Source: Flagellimonas nanhaiensis (lineage in GTDB: Bacteria > Bacteroidota > Bacteroidia > Flavobacteriales > Flavobacteriaceae). Taken from it: 64,000 bases of DNA. Where the stretch lies: contig NZ_QTJX01000001.1 in NCBI RefSeq assembly GCF_003382275.1, positions 186,001 through 250,000 of the forward strand, read 5' to 3'. This document shows, one piece after another, positions 27,189-34,028 of this stretch (positions are counted from its first letter, which is position 1; the number at the start of each line of letters is the position of its first letter). The notes under the pieces were generated by a model. It did not search any database. It was not told the DNA's origin and saw nothing but the letters and a program-made list of their open reading frames with translations. Both the position numbers and the translations under genes were made by a program.

Positions 27189-28577
27189 CTAGTTAGTGGC
27201 AACAATGATTTCCCCAGTATTTATTTGATAATCTTCGATCCGTATTTCTTCTACTTCCCCATCGCATAAACAAGTAGTGGTTTCCCACATTGTCTGCACC
27301 TCTGTATCGTTAAAATTAGCACGCTTTAATATGGATTTTTGACGATCCTCACTTTGGGTGAACCAATAGATGTGCTGGTTCTCTACATCAACTTTTATTC
27401 TATGAGGCAGGTTGTCCGAAGCAGCGGGCTGGTTTTCGGGTATGTGCACAAGGCTTACATTGGTCTCTGAGCCTTCAATGGTTGTTGTGCCCACATTATA
27501 GTAGTTACCATATTTTAGGACCATATATACCGTTTTGTTGTCAGCGCCCATAGCAATATCATGTATTTCTATACTGTCTTGGGAAAAAACTGCGCTACTT
27601 TCCCATGAACCCTCACCGCCTGGATTGTAAACATATAAAGTAGTCCTGTCGTGCATAATCAAGATTGGCGAGCCATTATTGTCATATAGTAGCATTTTTT
27701 GGATTGCATTTTCCCTGGTAGCATTGTCTATCTGGGCTATCATTGTTTGGTTGGTTCCATCGGCATCCATTCTGTAGAGTGCATGACGTGGTACTTTGGT
27801 CAGGTCGGCACCTTCCAGAAAATAGTAGATTTCTTGTTTATCATAATCTTTGGCCAAGGTGCTGAACAGGAAGTTTGCATTGGAGACTGTAGTACTATTT
27901 AGGTTCTTGCCTTCCATATCTGTGGAGAAAATTTCTACGTTCAATCCTGCCAGGGTTGAGCCAAAAAGCAATTCCTCTTGATCAGGATAAAATCTCATCC
28001 CCTTGGCATCGATTACTTGATTGGTTATCAGATTGGCGCTATGACCGTCTTCATAGACATCAATTCGCAGTACGGTCTCGTTCTTCTTGTCGGACGCAAA
28101 GAATTGGAATGTGATATCATTGGTCGGTTCTTCCTCCTCCTCTTCCTCTGCTTGTTCATCTGTTCCTGCCAGACATTCTACGGTTCTTGTTACCGAAGCA
28201 TTGTTGTCATTGGCATCCCTGAACAGGAAATTAAGTTTGTAAGTCCCAGGAGTATCTGTGGAAAAATTGGCCAGCAATTCCATCACCGTGTTGTTTTCAC
28301 TAAAACTACTCTCCACATCAGCATCGACTAAATCACCATTAGCATCTTCAATGGTCAAAATTCCAAAAACCACTGCATTGTTATCTGTGGCCCTTGCACG
28401 TATTTGTAAAGTAGTTGGGGTTGATTGACTGCCCGACACATAAAAAACCGGGTTGTCTGATGGCGCTAAGACTTCTATTACAGGAGCATCTTCATCGCCA
28501 TCAAGCGGTTCCGCTTTACAACCAAATAACAACAAGCTTATAAGAACAGGTATTAATACAAATTTTAAGGTTTTCAT
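27189..28577 (-). CDS. Lipoprotein with Ig-like and beta-propeller domains
   Basis: 462 residues with a good lipobox (VLISLLLFGC, lipid site Cys20). Residues about 33-130 form an Ig/cadherin-like beta sandwich (DAPVIEVLAPSDNPVFYVSG, GTYKLNFLFRDANDN). An acidic linker (QAEEEEEEEP) leads to a propeller-like region (about 150-440) with LDL-receptor-B-style phrases (HALYRMDADGTNQTMIAQI, HRIKVDVENQHIYWFTQSED). It is the first gene of a minus-strand operon that also contains the secreted protein, the kinase and the regulator. Function unknown; surface sensing or binding is an inference. Confidence 0.7.
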   Translation of the reverse strand: MKTLKFVLIPVLISLLLFGCKAEPLDGDEDAPVIEVLAPSDNPVFYVSGSQSTPTTLQIRARATDNNAVVFGILTIEDANGDLVDADVESSFSENNTVMELLANFSTDTPGTYKLNFLFRDANDNNASVTRTVECLAGTDEQAEEEEEEEPTNDITFQFFASDKKNETVLRIDVYEDGHSANLITNQVIDAKGMRFYPDQEELLFGSTLAGLNVEIFSTDMEGKNLNSTTVSNANFLFSTLAKDYDKQEIYYFLEGADLTKVPRHALYRMDADGTNQTMIAQIDNATRENAIQKMLLYDNNGSPILIMHDRTTLYVYNPGGEGSWESSAVFSQDSIEIHDIAMGADNKTVYMVLKYGNYYNVGTTTIEGSETNVSLVHIPENQPAASDNLPHRIKVDVENQHIYWFTQSEDRQKSILKRANFNDTEVQTMWETTTCLCDGEVEEIRIEDYQINTGEIIVATN

Positions 28578-28638
28578 TGGACTAAATTTTATTGATTACT
28601 AAGTAGTTGCAAGGTAGTTTTGGGCTTTGGGAAATAGT

Positions 28639-28681
28639 TAAGGGGATTCCCTGACTTTAAAAAAATCAGGGAATCCCCTTA
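28639..28681. repeat. Perfect 16-bp inverted repeat with 11-base loop
   Basis: Bases 28,639-28,654 (TAAGGGGATTCCCTGA) are the exact reverse complement of 28,666-28,681, separated by CTTTAAAAAAA. The stem is strong and G+C-rich in the middle. It lies between the minus-strand 106-residue gene and the lipoprotein gene. It lacks a U-tract directly after the stem on either strand, so a terminator is possible but not typical; an RNA structure or mobile remnant are alternatives. Confidence 0.6.
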
Positions 28682-28707
28682 GAAAATAAACTGCTGAAAA
28701 AAGAGGC

Positions 28708-28723
28708 TTTACCTTAAGGTAAA
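28708..28723. repeat. 16-bp perfect palindrome
   Basis: TTTACCTTAAGGTAAA reads the same on both strands. It lies between the stop of the 106-residue gene and the strong hairpin, and could be a protein-binding site. No second copy was noticed nearby. Confidence 0.4.
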
Positions 28724-28737
28724 ATTTAGTTGTTCCG

Positions 28738-29058
28738 TTAAACCTGCTCCCTAACCCCATCCAAAAACTCGGCTTCTTCGTGCGGAATTAGTTGGGCGGC
28801 CATTTCCAGAACAGATAAAATGCTCACATCAGGCTCCACAATGGCTTCATGATTACCCGAGTTGGGATTGTCCAAAGCCAAAATGCATACGTTAAGGAGG
28901 GACTCCAACTTAAAAAGCAGGTCGCGATAGCCTTTAAACCGTAAGTGCGTAGCGCTAAAATCCCTTTTCTGGGGCGTTAACGAACCAAAATAAGCTTGCA
29001 AAGGGAGGTCTAGGTTTTGTATTAATTCTTTATGAAGATTTTGCTTTTTATTACACAT
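28738..29058 (-). CDS. Hypothetical small protein divergent from an XRE regulator
   Basis: 106 residues from the ATG at 29,058. A TTG 21 bases upstream is in frame but lies inside the first operator-like repeat, so the ATG is preferred. The protein is helical with no signal peptide or membrane segment; motifs include LQAYFGSLTPQKRDFSATHL and LLFKLESLLNVCILAL, then an acidic C terminus. I do not recognise a family. Sharing an operator-rich divergent promoter with a small HTH gene makes a regulated pair likely. Confidence 0.6.
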   Translation of the reverse strand: MCNKKQNLHKELIQNLDLPLQAYFGSLTPQKRDFSATHLRFKGYRDLLFKLESLLNVCILALDNPNSGNHEAIVEPDVSILSVLEMAAQLIPHEEAEFLDGVREQV

Positions 29059-29144
29059 TGTCAACTTTTTATACGACAAATGTATTTAAAAGAAATAGTC
29101 TGTCAAACTTTTGTATGACAAAAATGTCACACCATAAGTTGACA
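29059..29144. promoter_or_regulatory. Three operator-like repeats TGTC-N12-GACA in a divergent promoter
   Basis: The same 20-base arrangement occurs three times: 29,059-29,078, 29,101-29,120 and 29,125-29,144. The first two also share AACTTTT in the spacer. Copies start 42 and 24 bases apart. Copy 1 touches the start codon of the minus-strand gene and copy 3 ends eight bases before the XRE start, so binding would control both genes. The XRE protein is the likely binder. Confidence 0.65.
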
Positions 29145-29152
29145 TTTGTTTT

Positions 29153-29368
29153 GTGACTAAAGAAGAGCTTAAACAAAAAGTGGGGGAGCGTATTGTTGAA
29201 TTACGCACTGGTAAGGGGTGGAGCCAGTCTGATTTGGCTAGAGCTTGTGGAAAAGACCGTCAAGCTATGGAGAAATTAGAAAACGGCAAGGTGAACCCAA
29301 CCCTGTACACACTACTTGAAGTTGCCAAAGCCTTGGAAGTATCTTTGTCGAAGCTTATAAATTTTTAG
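29153..29368 (+). CDS. XRE-family helix-turn-helix regulator
   Basis: 71 residues from a GTG start (29,153), which fits the domain edge. Nearly the whole protein is an HTH_3 domain: IVELRTGKGWSQSDLARACG, KDRQAMEKLENGKVNPTLYT, LLEVAKALEVSLSKLINF. Such small proteins are cytoplasmic DNA-binding repressors that commonly control their own promoter and a neighbour, as the three repeats just upstream suggest. It may be the antitoxin-like partner of the divergent gene, but nothing proves toxicity. Confidence 0.88.
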   Translation: MTKEELKQKVGERIVELRTGKGWSQSDLARACGKDRQAMEKLENGKVNPTLYTLLEVAKALEVSLSKLINF

Positions 29369-29411
29369 AAGTGTATTCCTGAGTAGAGATTCAACTTAAC
29401 ATGCACTTTGG

Positions 29412-29696
29412 TTAATCGTCATAACTAATTCGCTCTCGAATACCTCCACTTGCTCTATGTATTATAACGTCTGCCTTGTATTTTTTGGCCAGACTTTTGG
29501 CTTTGCGAATGGCCGTACTCTGTTTGCGATGTTTGCTGGTGATTCGTTTGTTACCTTCACGACGTACGGCCCAATCTCCTTCAAAAGGGACCACATGTTG
29601 GTGCCAAGTCCGACCTCGTTTGTTGCTCTCGTTGCTACTAATAAAAGCCTCAATGAGATCAATTAGAATTCGCAACCAAGTTTTTCCTGTGGACAT
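29412..29696 (-). CDS. DUF2188 domain protein
   Basis: 94 residues from an ATG at 29,696. Residues about 30-92 match the DUF2188 pattern (RTWHQHVVPFEGDWAVRREG, KHRKQSTAIRKAKSLAKKYK, ADVIIHRASGGIRERISY), a small basic domain of unknown role found in many bacteria. Residues 1-29 are an N-terminal extension (LRILIDLIEAFISSNE) of unclear significance. It lies alone between the XRE gene and a GIY-YIG gene in an accessory-looking stretch. Confidence 0.8.
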   Translation of the reverse strand: MSTGKTWLRILIDLIEAFISSNESNKRGRTWHQHVVPFEGDWAVRREGNKRITSKHRKQSTAIRKAKSLAKKYKADVIIHRASGGIRERISYDD

Positions 29697-29753
29697 GGGA
29701 ATTAGTAATTGTTTCGAAGATAATGGTAATCAACCAAAGTGCAGTGTTGAATT

Positions 29754-29993
29754 TTAAATCAAACGTTTGTTTCTGAACGCAATGCCAGAACCCGATTTCA
29801 GGTATTTTTCAAAAGCATAAGCTTTTTGCCTATCGCTGAACACAATATAAGTGACCAATTCAAAGGGTAAACGGTAACTGGTAGAAAACGATTTGCCTTC
29901 CCGGTGTTCTATTAATCGTCGTTGTAGATTATTGGTAAAACCAGTATAGAATTTCCCATCACTGCATTTAAGAATGTAAACCGTCCAATTCAT
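29754..29993 (-). CDS. GIY-YIG family nuclease
   Basis: 79 residues, a complete stand-alone GIY-YIG domain: the two-strand motif VYILKCSDGKFYTGFTNNLQ (GIY-YIG variants VYI and YTG), the conserved Arg in RRLIEHREGKSFSTSYR, and the metal-binding Glu region in AYAFEKYLKSG. These small UhbP/UPF0213-like proteins are widespread in Bacteroidota and their DNA targets are mostly unknown. It ends 57 bases from the DUF2188 start. Confidence 0.88.
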   Translation of the reverse strand: MNWTVYILKCSDGKFYTGFTNNLQRRLIEHREGKSFSTSYRLPFELVTYIVFSDRQKAYAFEKYLKSGSGIAFRNKRLI

Positions 29994-30018
29994 ATCTAAA
30001 AAGTTTAATGGAACTACC

Positions 30019-30033
30019 GTGGACCGGGTCCAC
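30019..30033. repeat. Short palindrome upstream of the GIY-YIG gene
   Basis: GTGGACC (30,019-30,025) and GGTCCAC (30,027-30,033) form an inverted repeat around one G, 26 bases upstream of the GIY-YIG start. It could be a hairpin in the leader or a protein site. Confidence 0.35.
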
Positions 30034-30072
30034 CGAAGCCAAGTGTTCAGAACAAAATAGAGGTTGAAAAGT

Positions 30073-30120
30073 AAAAAAAAGCCCTTCTACGCTCTAGGTA
30101 AACCTTGAGCTACGAAGGGC
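30073..30120 (-). terminator. Rho-independent terminator of the tmRNA
   Basis: On the minus strand GCCCTTC and GAAGGGC (30,114-30,120 with 30,081-30,087) form a 7-bp stem, extended by GCTC/GAGC after a 3x3 internal loop, followed directly by eight T residues (30,073-30,080 on the plus strand as A). It begins four bases after the tmRNA 3' end. Confidence 0.9.
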
Positions 30121-30123
30121 GTA

Positions 30124-30522
30124 GGTGGAGCCGGAGGGATTCGAACCCTCGTCCAAACAAGCAACCGCATTGCTTTCTACATGCTTAGTTCTTGTTCAAT
30201 TTTAGTGGCATGGCTGACCAAAAACCGCCTACCATACCCTTAGCTTCTTAAGTTTTACACCATTACCGAAGCCGTAATAATGCTATGTTGACTTTTATGG
30301 TGCCCCTAAAAAGGTCGCCATCAACAAGGGCTACCAAGGGACATTTAGCTTTCGCGCCTTGCGCGACTAGGCTAGGACTTACTGTAATTCAGTCGATTAA
30401 GCAGCTAAAGCGTAGTTATTTTCGCCATTTAAAAAGGTTGAAATAGAGATTTACGAGCGTTAATTTCATAGCTCGACATGCTTACAATCCAATTGGTCTT
30501 GCTGTCAAAACCAGTCGGCCCC
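30124..30522 (-). ncRNA. ssrA: Transfer-messenger RNA (tmRNA)
   Basis: The 5' end GGGGCCG pairs with CGGCTCC near the 3' end to make the tRNA-like acceptor stem. A T-arm with GGTTCGAATCC and the 5' phrase GACTGGTTTTGACAGC are present. The tag frame at 30,426-30,397 reads GENNYALAA followed by TAA, typical of Bacteroidota. The encoded 3' end reads ACC then T, so the final A of CCA is probably added after transcription. tmRNA rescues stalled ribosomes and tags the unfinished protein for proteolysis. A terminator follows directly. Confidence 0.96.
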
Positions 30523-30542
30523 ATAATGAGATATCGAATTAT

Positions 30543-30563
30543 GTCCTGAACTTGTTTCAGGAC
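30543..30563. repeat. REP-like hairpin repeat
   Basis: GTCCTGAA (30,543-30,550) and TTCAGGAC (30,556-30,563) pair across a five-base loop; flanking ATTATG and CATAAT extend the symmetry. The core (TCCTGAA ... TTCAGGA around CTTGT) resembles short repeats scattered through many bacterial genomes, as far as I recall. It lies just upstream of the tmRNA 5' end. Confidence 0.5.
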
Positions 30564-30603
30564 CTCATAATCCATTTCCCATTTTTTTATCAAAGAACAA
30601 TAG

Positions 30604-30611
30604 TATTTTTG
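30604..30611 (+). promoter_or_regulatory. Bacteroidota -7 box (TATTTTTG)
   Basis: TATTTTTG matches TANNTTTG exactly and is followed by GCGGGC. The -33 box is poor (T-rich, no TTG). It could drive the possible structured RNA and the dehydrogenase gene downstream. Confidence 0.4.
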
Positions 30612-30618
30612 CGGGCGT

Positions 30619-30795
30619 TTGCCCCTTCACCTGTCTTTTTCACCAAATGGTTTCAAAGACCACAGGTTTCGGAGCACCGGGCTATCGGTTGTACACGCAT
30701 GCCCTGCTAAAGCAGTGCGAAAGCGGGGTACCTGCCTCTATCCCTAACGCAGCTTGCAAAGGTATTCCAAAAACTGTTCCAAAAAAAGTTTTGCG
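30619..30795 (+). ncRNA. Possible structured RNA or 5' leader (329-base gap 30,523-30,851)
   Basis: This part of the gap has no ORF. ACCT (30,629-30,632) and GTCTTT (30,633-30,638) pair with AAAGAC (30,655-30,660) and AGGT (30,664-30,667). CTGC-TAAA-GCAG (30,704-30,715) and GC-GAAA-GC (30,717-30,724) are small hairpins, and CCG/CGG (30,677-30,688) closes GGCTAT. The boxes GGGCTATC and TATCCCTAACGC resemble phrases I recall from other flavobacterial intergenic regions, unverified. Its strand is inferred from the -7 box. Confidence 0.35.
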
Positions 30796-30851
30796 TACCA
30801 AAGCTTAAATGTTATGTTTGTCACAATTCGAAAATAAAAAGTTATAAATTA

Positions 30852-32057
30852 ATGAAGTTCGGAATTATTAGGGAACGAAAGAACCCACCAGATCGTAGGG
30901 TGGTATTGTCTCCAAAGGAGTGCCAAAATGTCCTTTCCAGTTTTCCTGAAGCCCAAATCAATGTGGAAACATCTCCCATAAGAGTCTTTTCGGACCAAGA
31001 ATATGCCTCCAAAGGAATTCCTGTAATGGAAAATGTTGAATCCTGTGATGTAATGCTAGGGGTAAAAGAGGTTCCCATTGAAAACCTGATTCCGAACAAA
31101 AAGTATTTTTTCTTTTCGCATACCATAAAAAAACAACCATACAATAGGGATTTACTCAAAGCTATCCTTAACAAGAACATAGAGCTTTACGACCATGAAG
31201 TGATTACCAATCCAAAAGGCCAACGTTTGGTGGCTTTTGGTCGCTACGCTGGTATTGTTGGTGCCTACAATGGTATTAGGGCCTATGGCCTAAAATTTGG
31301 GACTTTCAACTTGCCCAAGGCAGAAACCTTGAAGGACCAGCAGGCCCTGATCGATGAACTCAAAGCTATAAAGCTTTCCAAAACCAAGATCTTGCTCACG
31401 GGCAGGGGAAGGGTTGGAAATGGAGCCAGGGAAATGCTGGATGCCATGGGTATTAAAAGAACTACAGTGGCGGACTATTTGAAAAACTCCTTTGATGAAC
31501 CGGTATACTGTCAGATAGATGCTTCGGAATACAACAAAAGGAAGGATGGAGTGCGTGGGAGCAAAGCTGACTTTTTACAAAACCCTGAAGAGTACAGATC
31601 AAACTTTTTTCGCTTTACAAGGGTAACAGACCTCTATATTGCCGGTCATTTTTATGGGGATGGAGCTCCGTTTCTATTTACACGGGAAGATGCCAAAAAC
31701 CCAGAATTCAAAATAAAAGTTGTTGCGGACATTAGCTGTGATATTGATGGTCCTGTAGCCTCGACCATAAGGGCGTCCACCATAGCAGAGCCTGTTTACG
31801 GATATGACCCCAATACAGAGAAGGAAACAGATTATAGGGATGAGAGTGCTATTGCGGTAATGGCGGTTGACAACTTACCCTGCGAACTTCCCCGTGATGC
31901 CAGTAATGGTTTTGGTGAAGCCTTTTCAAAATACGTGATTCCAGCATTTTTTAATGGGGATAAGGACGGTATTCTGGAACGGGCCAGAATGACAAAAAAT
32001 GGGAGGCTGACCAAACGTTATTCCTACCTGCAGGATTATGTTGATGGGCGTGAATAA
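30852..32057 (+). CDS. Saccharopine/alanine dehydrogenase-family NAD(P) oxidoreductase
   Basis: 401 residues. The N-terminal AlaDh/PNT domain is clear (MKFGIIRERKNPPDRRVVLS, the RxExxPxxxRxxLSP-type start), as is a Rossmann motif at about residues 180-186 (GRGRVG within ILLTGRGRVGNGAREML). The later segments VADISCDIDGPVASTIRAST and EPVYGYDP fit the LYS1-like saccharopine dehydrogenase branch, which interconverts saccharopine with lysine plus 2-oxoglutarate. The precise substrate is not proven. It is cytoplasmic and stands alone behind the tmRNA region. Confidence 0.75.
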   Translation: MKFGIIRERKNPPDRRVVLSPKECQNVLSSFPEAQINVETSPIRVFSDQEYASKGIPVMENVESCDVMLGVKEVPIENLIPNKKYFFFSHTIKKQPYNRDLLKAILNKNIELYDHEVITNPKGQRLVAFGRYAGIVGAYNGIRAYGLKFGTFNLPKAETLKDQQALIDELKAIKLSKTKILLTGRGRVGNGAREMLDAMGIKRTTVADYLKNSFDEPVYCQIDASEYNKRKDGVRGSKADFLQNPEEYRSNFFRFTRVTDLYIAGHFYGDGAPFLFTREDAKNPEFKIKVVADISCDIDGPVASTIRASTIAEPVYGYDPNTEKETDYRDESAIAVMAVDNLPCELPRDASNGFGEAFSKYVIPAFFNGDKDGILERARMTKNGRLTKRYSYLQDYVDGRE

Positions 32058-32096
32058 TAACACTTAATCGACATATTGTAATCGTCGGTCTCAGGT

Positions 32097-32417
32097 ATGT
32101 TATTTTTTGTTATCTTGGACTTTCCTATTAGCGCCAAACTAGTGAAATTTAATTGGGTAATTTCTGGAAAAACCGATCCAGCCACCAAAAAGGTATGCAT
32201 TGATCTAGAATATCAATTGCGACCTAAAATCACCAAGTTCCTCCTAGCCAGACTTGATGCTGATTCTTGTGCGGATTTTTCGTGTTTTTATTTTGATGTG
32301 GATGTTGAAAACAAATGGGTGACCATATCCAAAAGAACACCTCAAAAATTCATTGACAAGGTTCAACGTGATTTTGATACCGAAATCAACGGCTCCACAT
32401 TTATTTCTGTCGCCTAA
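32097..32417 (+). CDS. Hypothetical small protein
   Basis: 106 residues from the ATG at 32,097, but a GTG at 32,142 is a possible start giving VKFNWVISGKTDPATKKVCI. The protein is a small soluble alpha/beta or beta-rich domain (FSCFYFDVDVENKWVTISKR) of no family I recognise. It follows the dehydrogenase by 39 bases, so co-expression is possible. Its 3' end overlaps that of the convergent PHP gene by 17 bases. Confidence 0.5.
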   Translation: MLFFVILDFPISAKLVKFNWVISGKTDPATKKVCIDLEYQLRPKITKFLLARLDADSCADFSCFYFDVDVENKWVTISKRTPQKFIDKVQRDFDTEINGSTFISVA

Positions 32418-33537
32418 ACTCTATTTTTTTCAAATCTATTTCCCAGTTAATAATCGGATGCTGTTTTGGAGCTACGTAAGCTCCCAAAGCCTTTAATTTT
32501 AAGGTCAAGGAATCCACTTTTTCCAGCGTTTTGATTTGAAGGGTTTTTGTTCCTTCAGCGGGTACTGTAAATACTGGAGAGCTGGAATAAAATGTGTACG
32601 GCATTGCATTTTCAAAAATCAGATTACTACTTGAAGCATTGTGCAAAAGAACTTTTAAGATGGATGTGTTTTTAATGTATGTGGCCTCCTTAACAACAAT
32701 ACAGGCCTTAATTAAGGGAACGAGATTTTCTTTCTTTCCTACCAAAAGATCATTGAAAACAGCGACTGTTCTACCAGCAAAGAGCGCATCTTTTAATGAA
32801 CTTTCAGTTCTTTCCTTTGCAAATACCAAAGTGATGGGGCGGTCGTGGCCTTTTTACATATAATCCCAATCAATCAATCCATGGATATCACTGGTGCCCA
32901 TAATGGTCAAGTTTTGTTCCAAGGCCAGTGCCAAAGATTCCTCAGCATAATCACCATCATTGATGACCTCAATGCCATGCAGCTCCCCATTCTTTATCCG
33001 GTCTTTTTGAAAATTGCTTAAAATTGGGGTTCCTTTTTGCGATTGCGGATACCATGCAGGATGATTCCAAAATACAAAGGCTCCCTGTTTTTTGGCTTGG
33101 GCAAATTGTGCAACGGAGTCTTGATCCATAAGTTTATTGGCATCAGTAACAAAGATAGCATTACTATGTCCTGCAGGAGCACTTCGGGTAATTTCAGAGC
33201 CATTAATGATCATAAGATTGTGCTCCTCGGCCTCTTCTAAAGCAAGCTGAAAAGAACGGTTTCTATCTGGATGGGGAATATCTTCGTAATGAGGCTGATA
33301 TTCCAAATGTTCCGTTAGGGAGATTACATCGAGATTATCACGTAACGCTTCCATTACCCTTATAGTGGGCCATACATTGCCATCTGAAAAAACGGTGTGC
33401 TGGTGCAAATCGGTCTTGAGGGTCACGTAACCTGGCACATCCGGAAAAGTTATGGTTTTTTTGGTTTTATGAGAGTGTTCTTGGGCAGTTAAGAAAGATG
33501 CAACGAAGAAAATTAGATACAAAGGTTGGAATTTCAT
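32401..33537 (-). pseudogene. PHP-domain phosphoesterase interrupted by an in-frame TAA
   Basis: The first part (33,537-32,857) encodes a signal peptide and a full PHP metal site: DLHQHTVFSDG (His45, His47), SLTEH, NGSEI, FWNHP and GTSDIHG. It stops at TAA (32,854-32,856) after DWDYM. The same frame continues without shift as KGHDRPITLVFAKERTESSL to 32,401, a beta-rich C-terminal domain of the same family. A single base change (for example GAA to TAA) explains it. The truncated N-terminal part keeps all metal ligands and might still work. Sequencing error or readthrough cannot be excluded. Confidence 0.8.
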
Positions 33538-33646
33538 GGCTGTGGTTTTTCCAAATTTAGAAAACCCTGCTTGTAAGATGATTTTATTTATAGTTTTTCT
33601 TGGTTAAGAAACGGTTAATTGAAAGGTTTTTTTCGATTTTTGAACT

Positions 33647-34015
33647 GTGAACCCAGCAGAAGACTATATCCTAAACCAACCAGAGCCCTACAGGAGCATA
33701 CTATTGCAGCTGCAAGTACTCATTGAAACAACCGTTCCTAGATTGGAACTTAAGTACAAGTATAGAATCCCTTTTTATTATTTGGATGGAAAACCGTTCT
33801 GTTATTTAACTGTAAAGGCCAAAAAGAAATATGTTGATATGGGGTTTTGGAGTTCTGCACATCTAACCGTTCACCTGGACAAAATGGTGACCGAGGGTAG
33901 AAAGGTGATGAAATCGCTCCGCTATTTTAGTTTGGAGGATATTGATCCTGAAATTTTGGTGGAGGTACTACAGGATGCCAGCAAAGTGAACCACAAAGGT
34001 TTTTGGAAGAAATAA
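33647..34015 (+). CDS. DUF1801 (YdhG-like) protein
   Basis: 122 residues from a GTG start; no ATG is suitably placed. The pattern EDYILNQPEPYRSILLQLQV, ELKYKYRIPFYYLDGKPFCY and KKKYVDMGFWSSAHL matches the DUF1801 fold (YdhG/YjbR-like), a small cytoplasmic domain of unknown biochemistry. It is divergent from the PHP gene across 109 bases. No operon partner is evident. Confidence 0.8.
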   Translation: MNPAEDYILNQPEPYRSILLQLQVLIETTVPRLELKYKYRIPFYYLDGKPFCYLTVKAKKKYVDMGFWSSAHLTVHLDKMVTEGRKVMKSLRYFSLEDIDPEILVEVLQDASKVNHKGFWKK

Positions 34016-34028
34016 ATAGGGATTTGTT

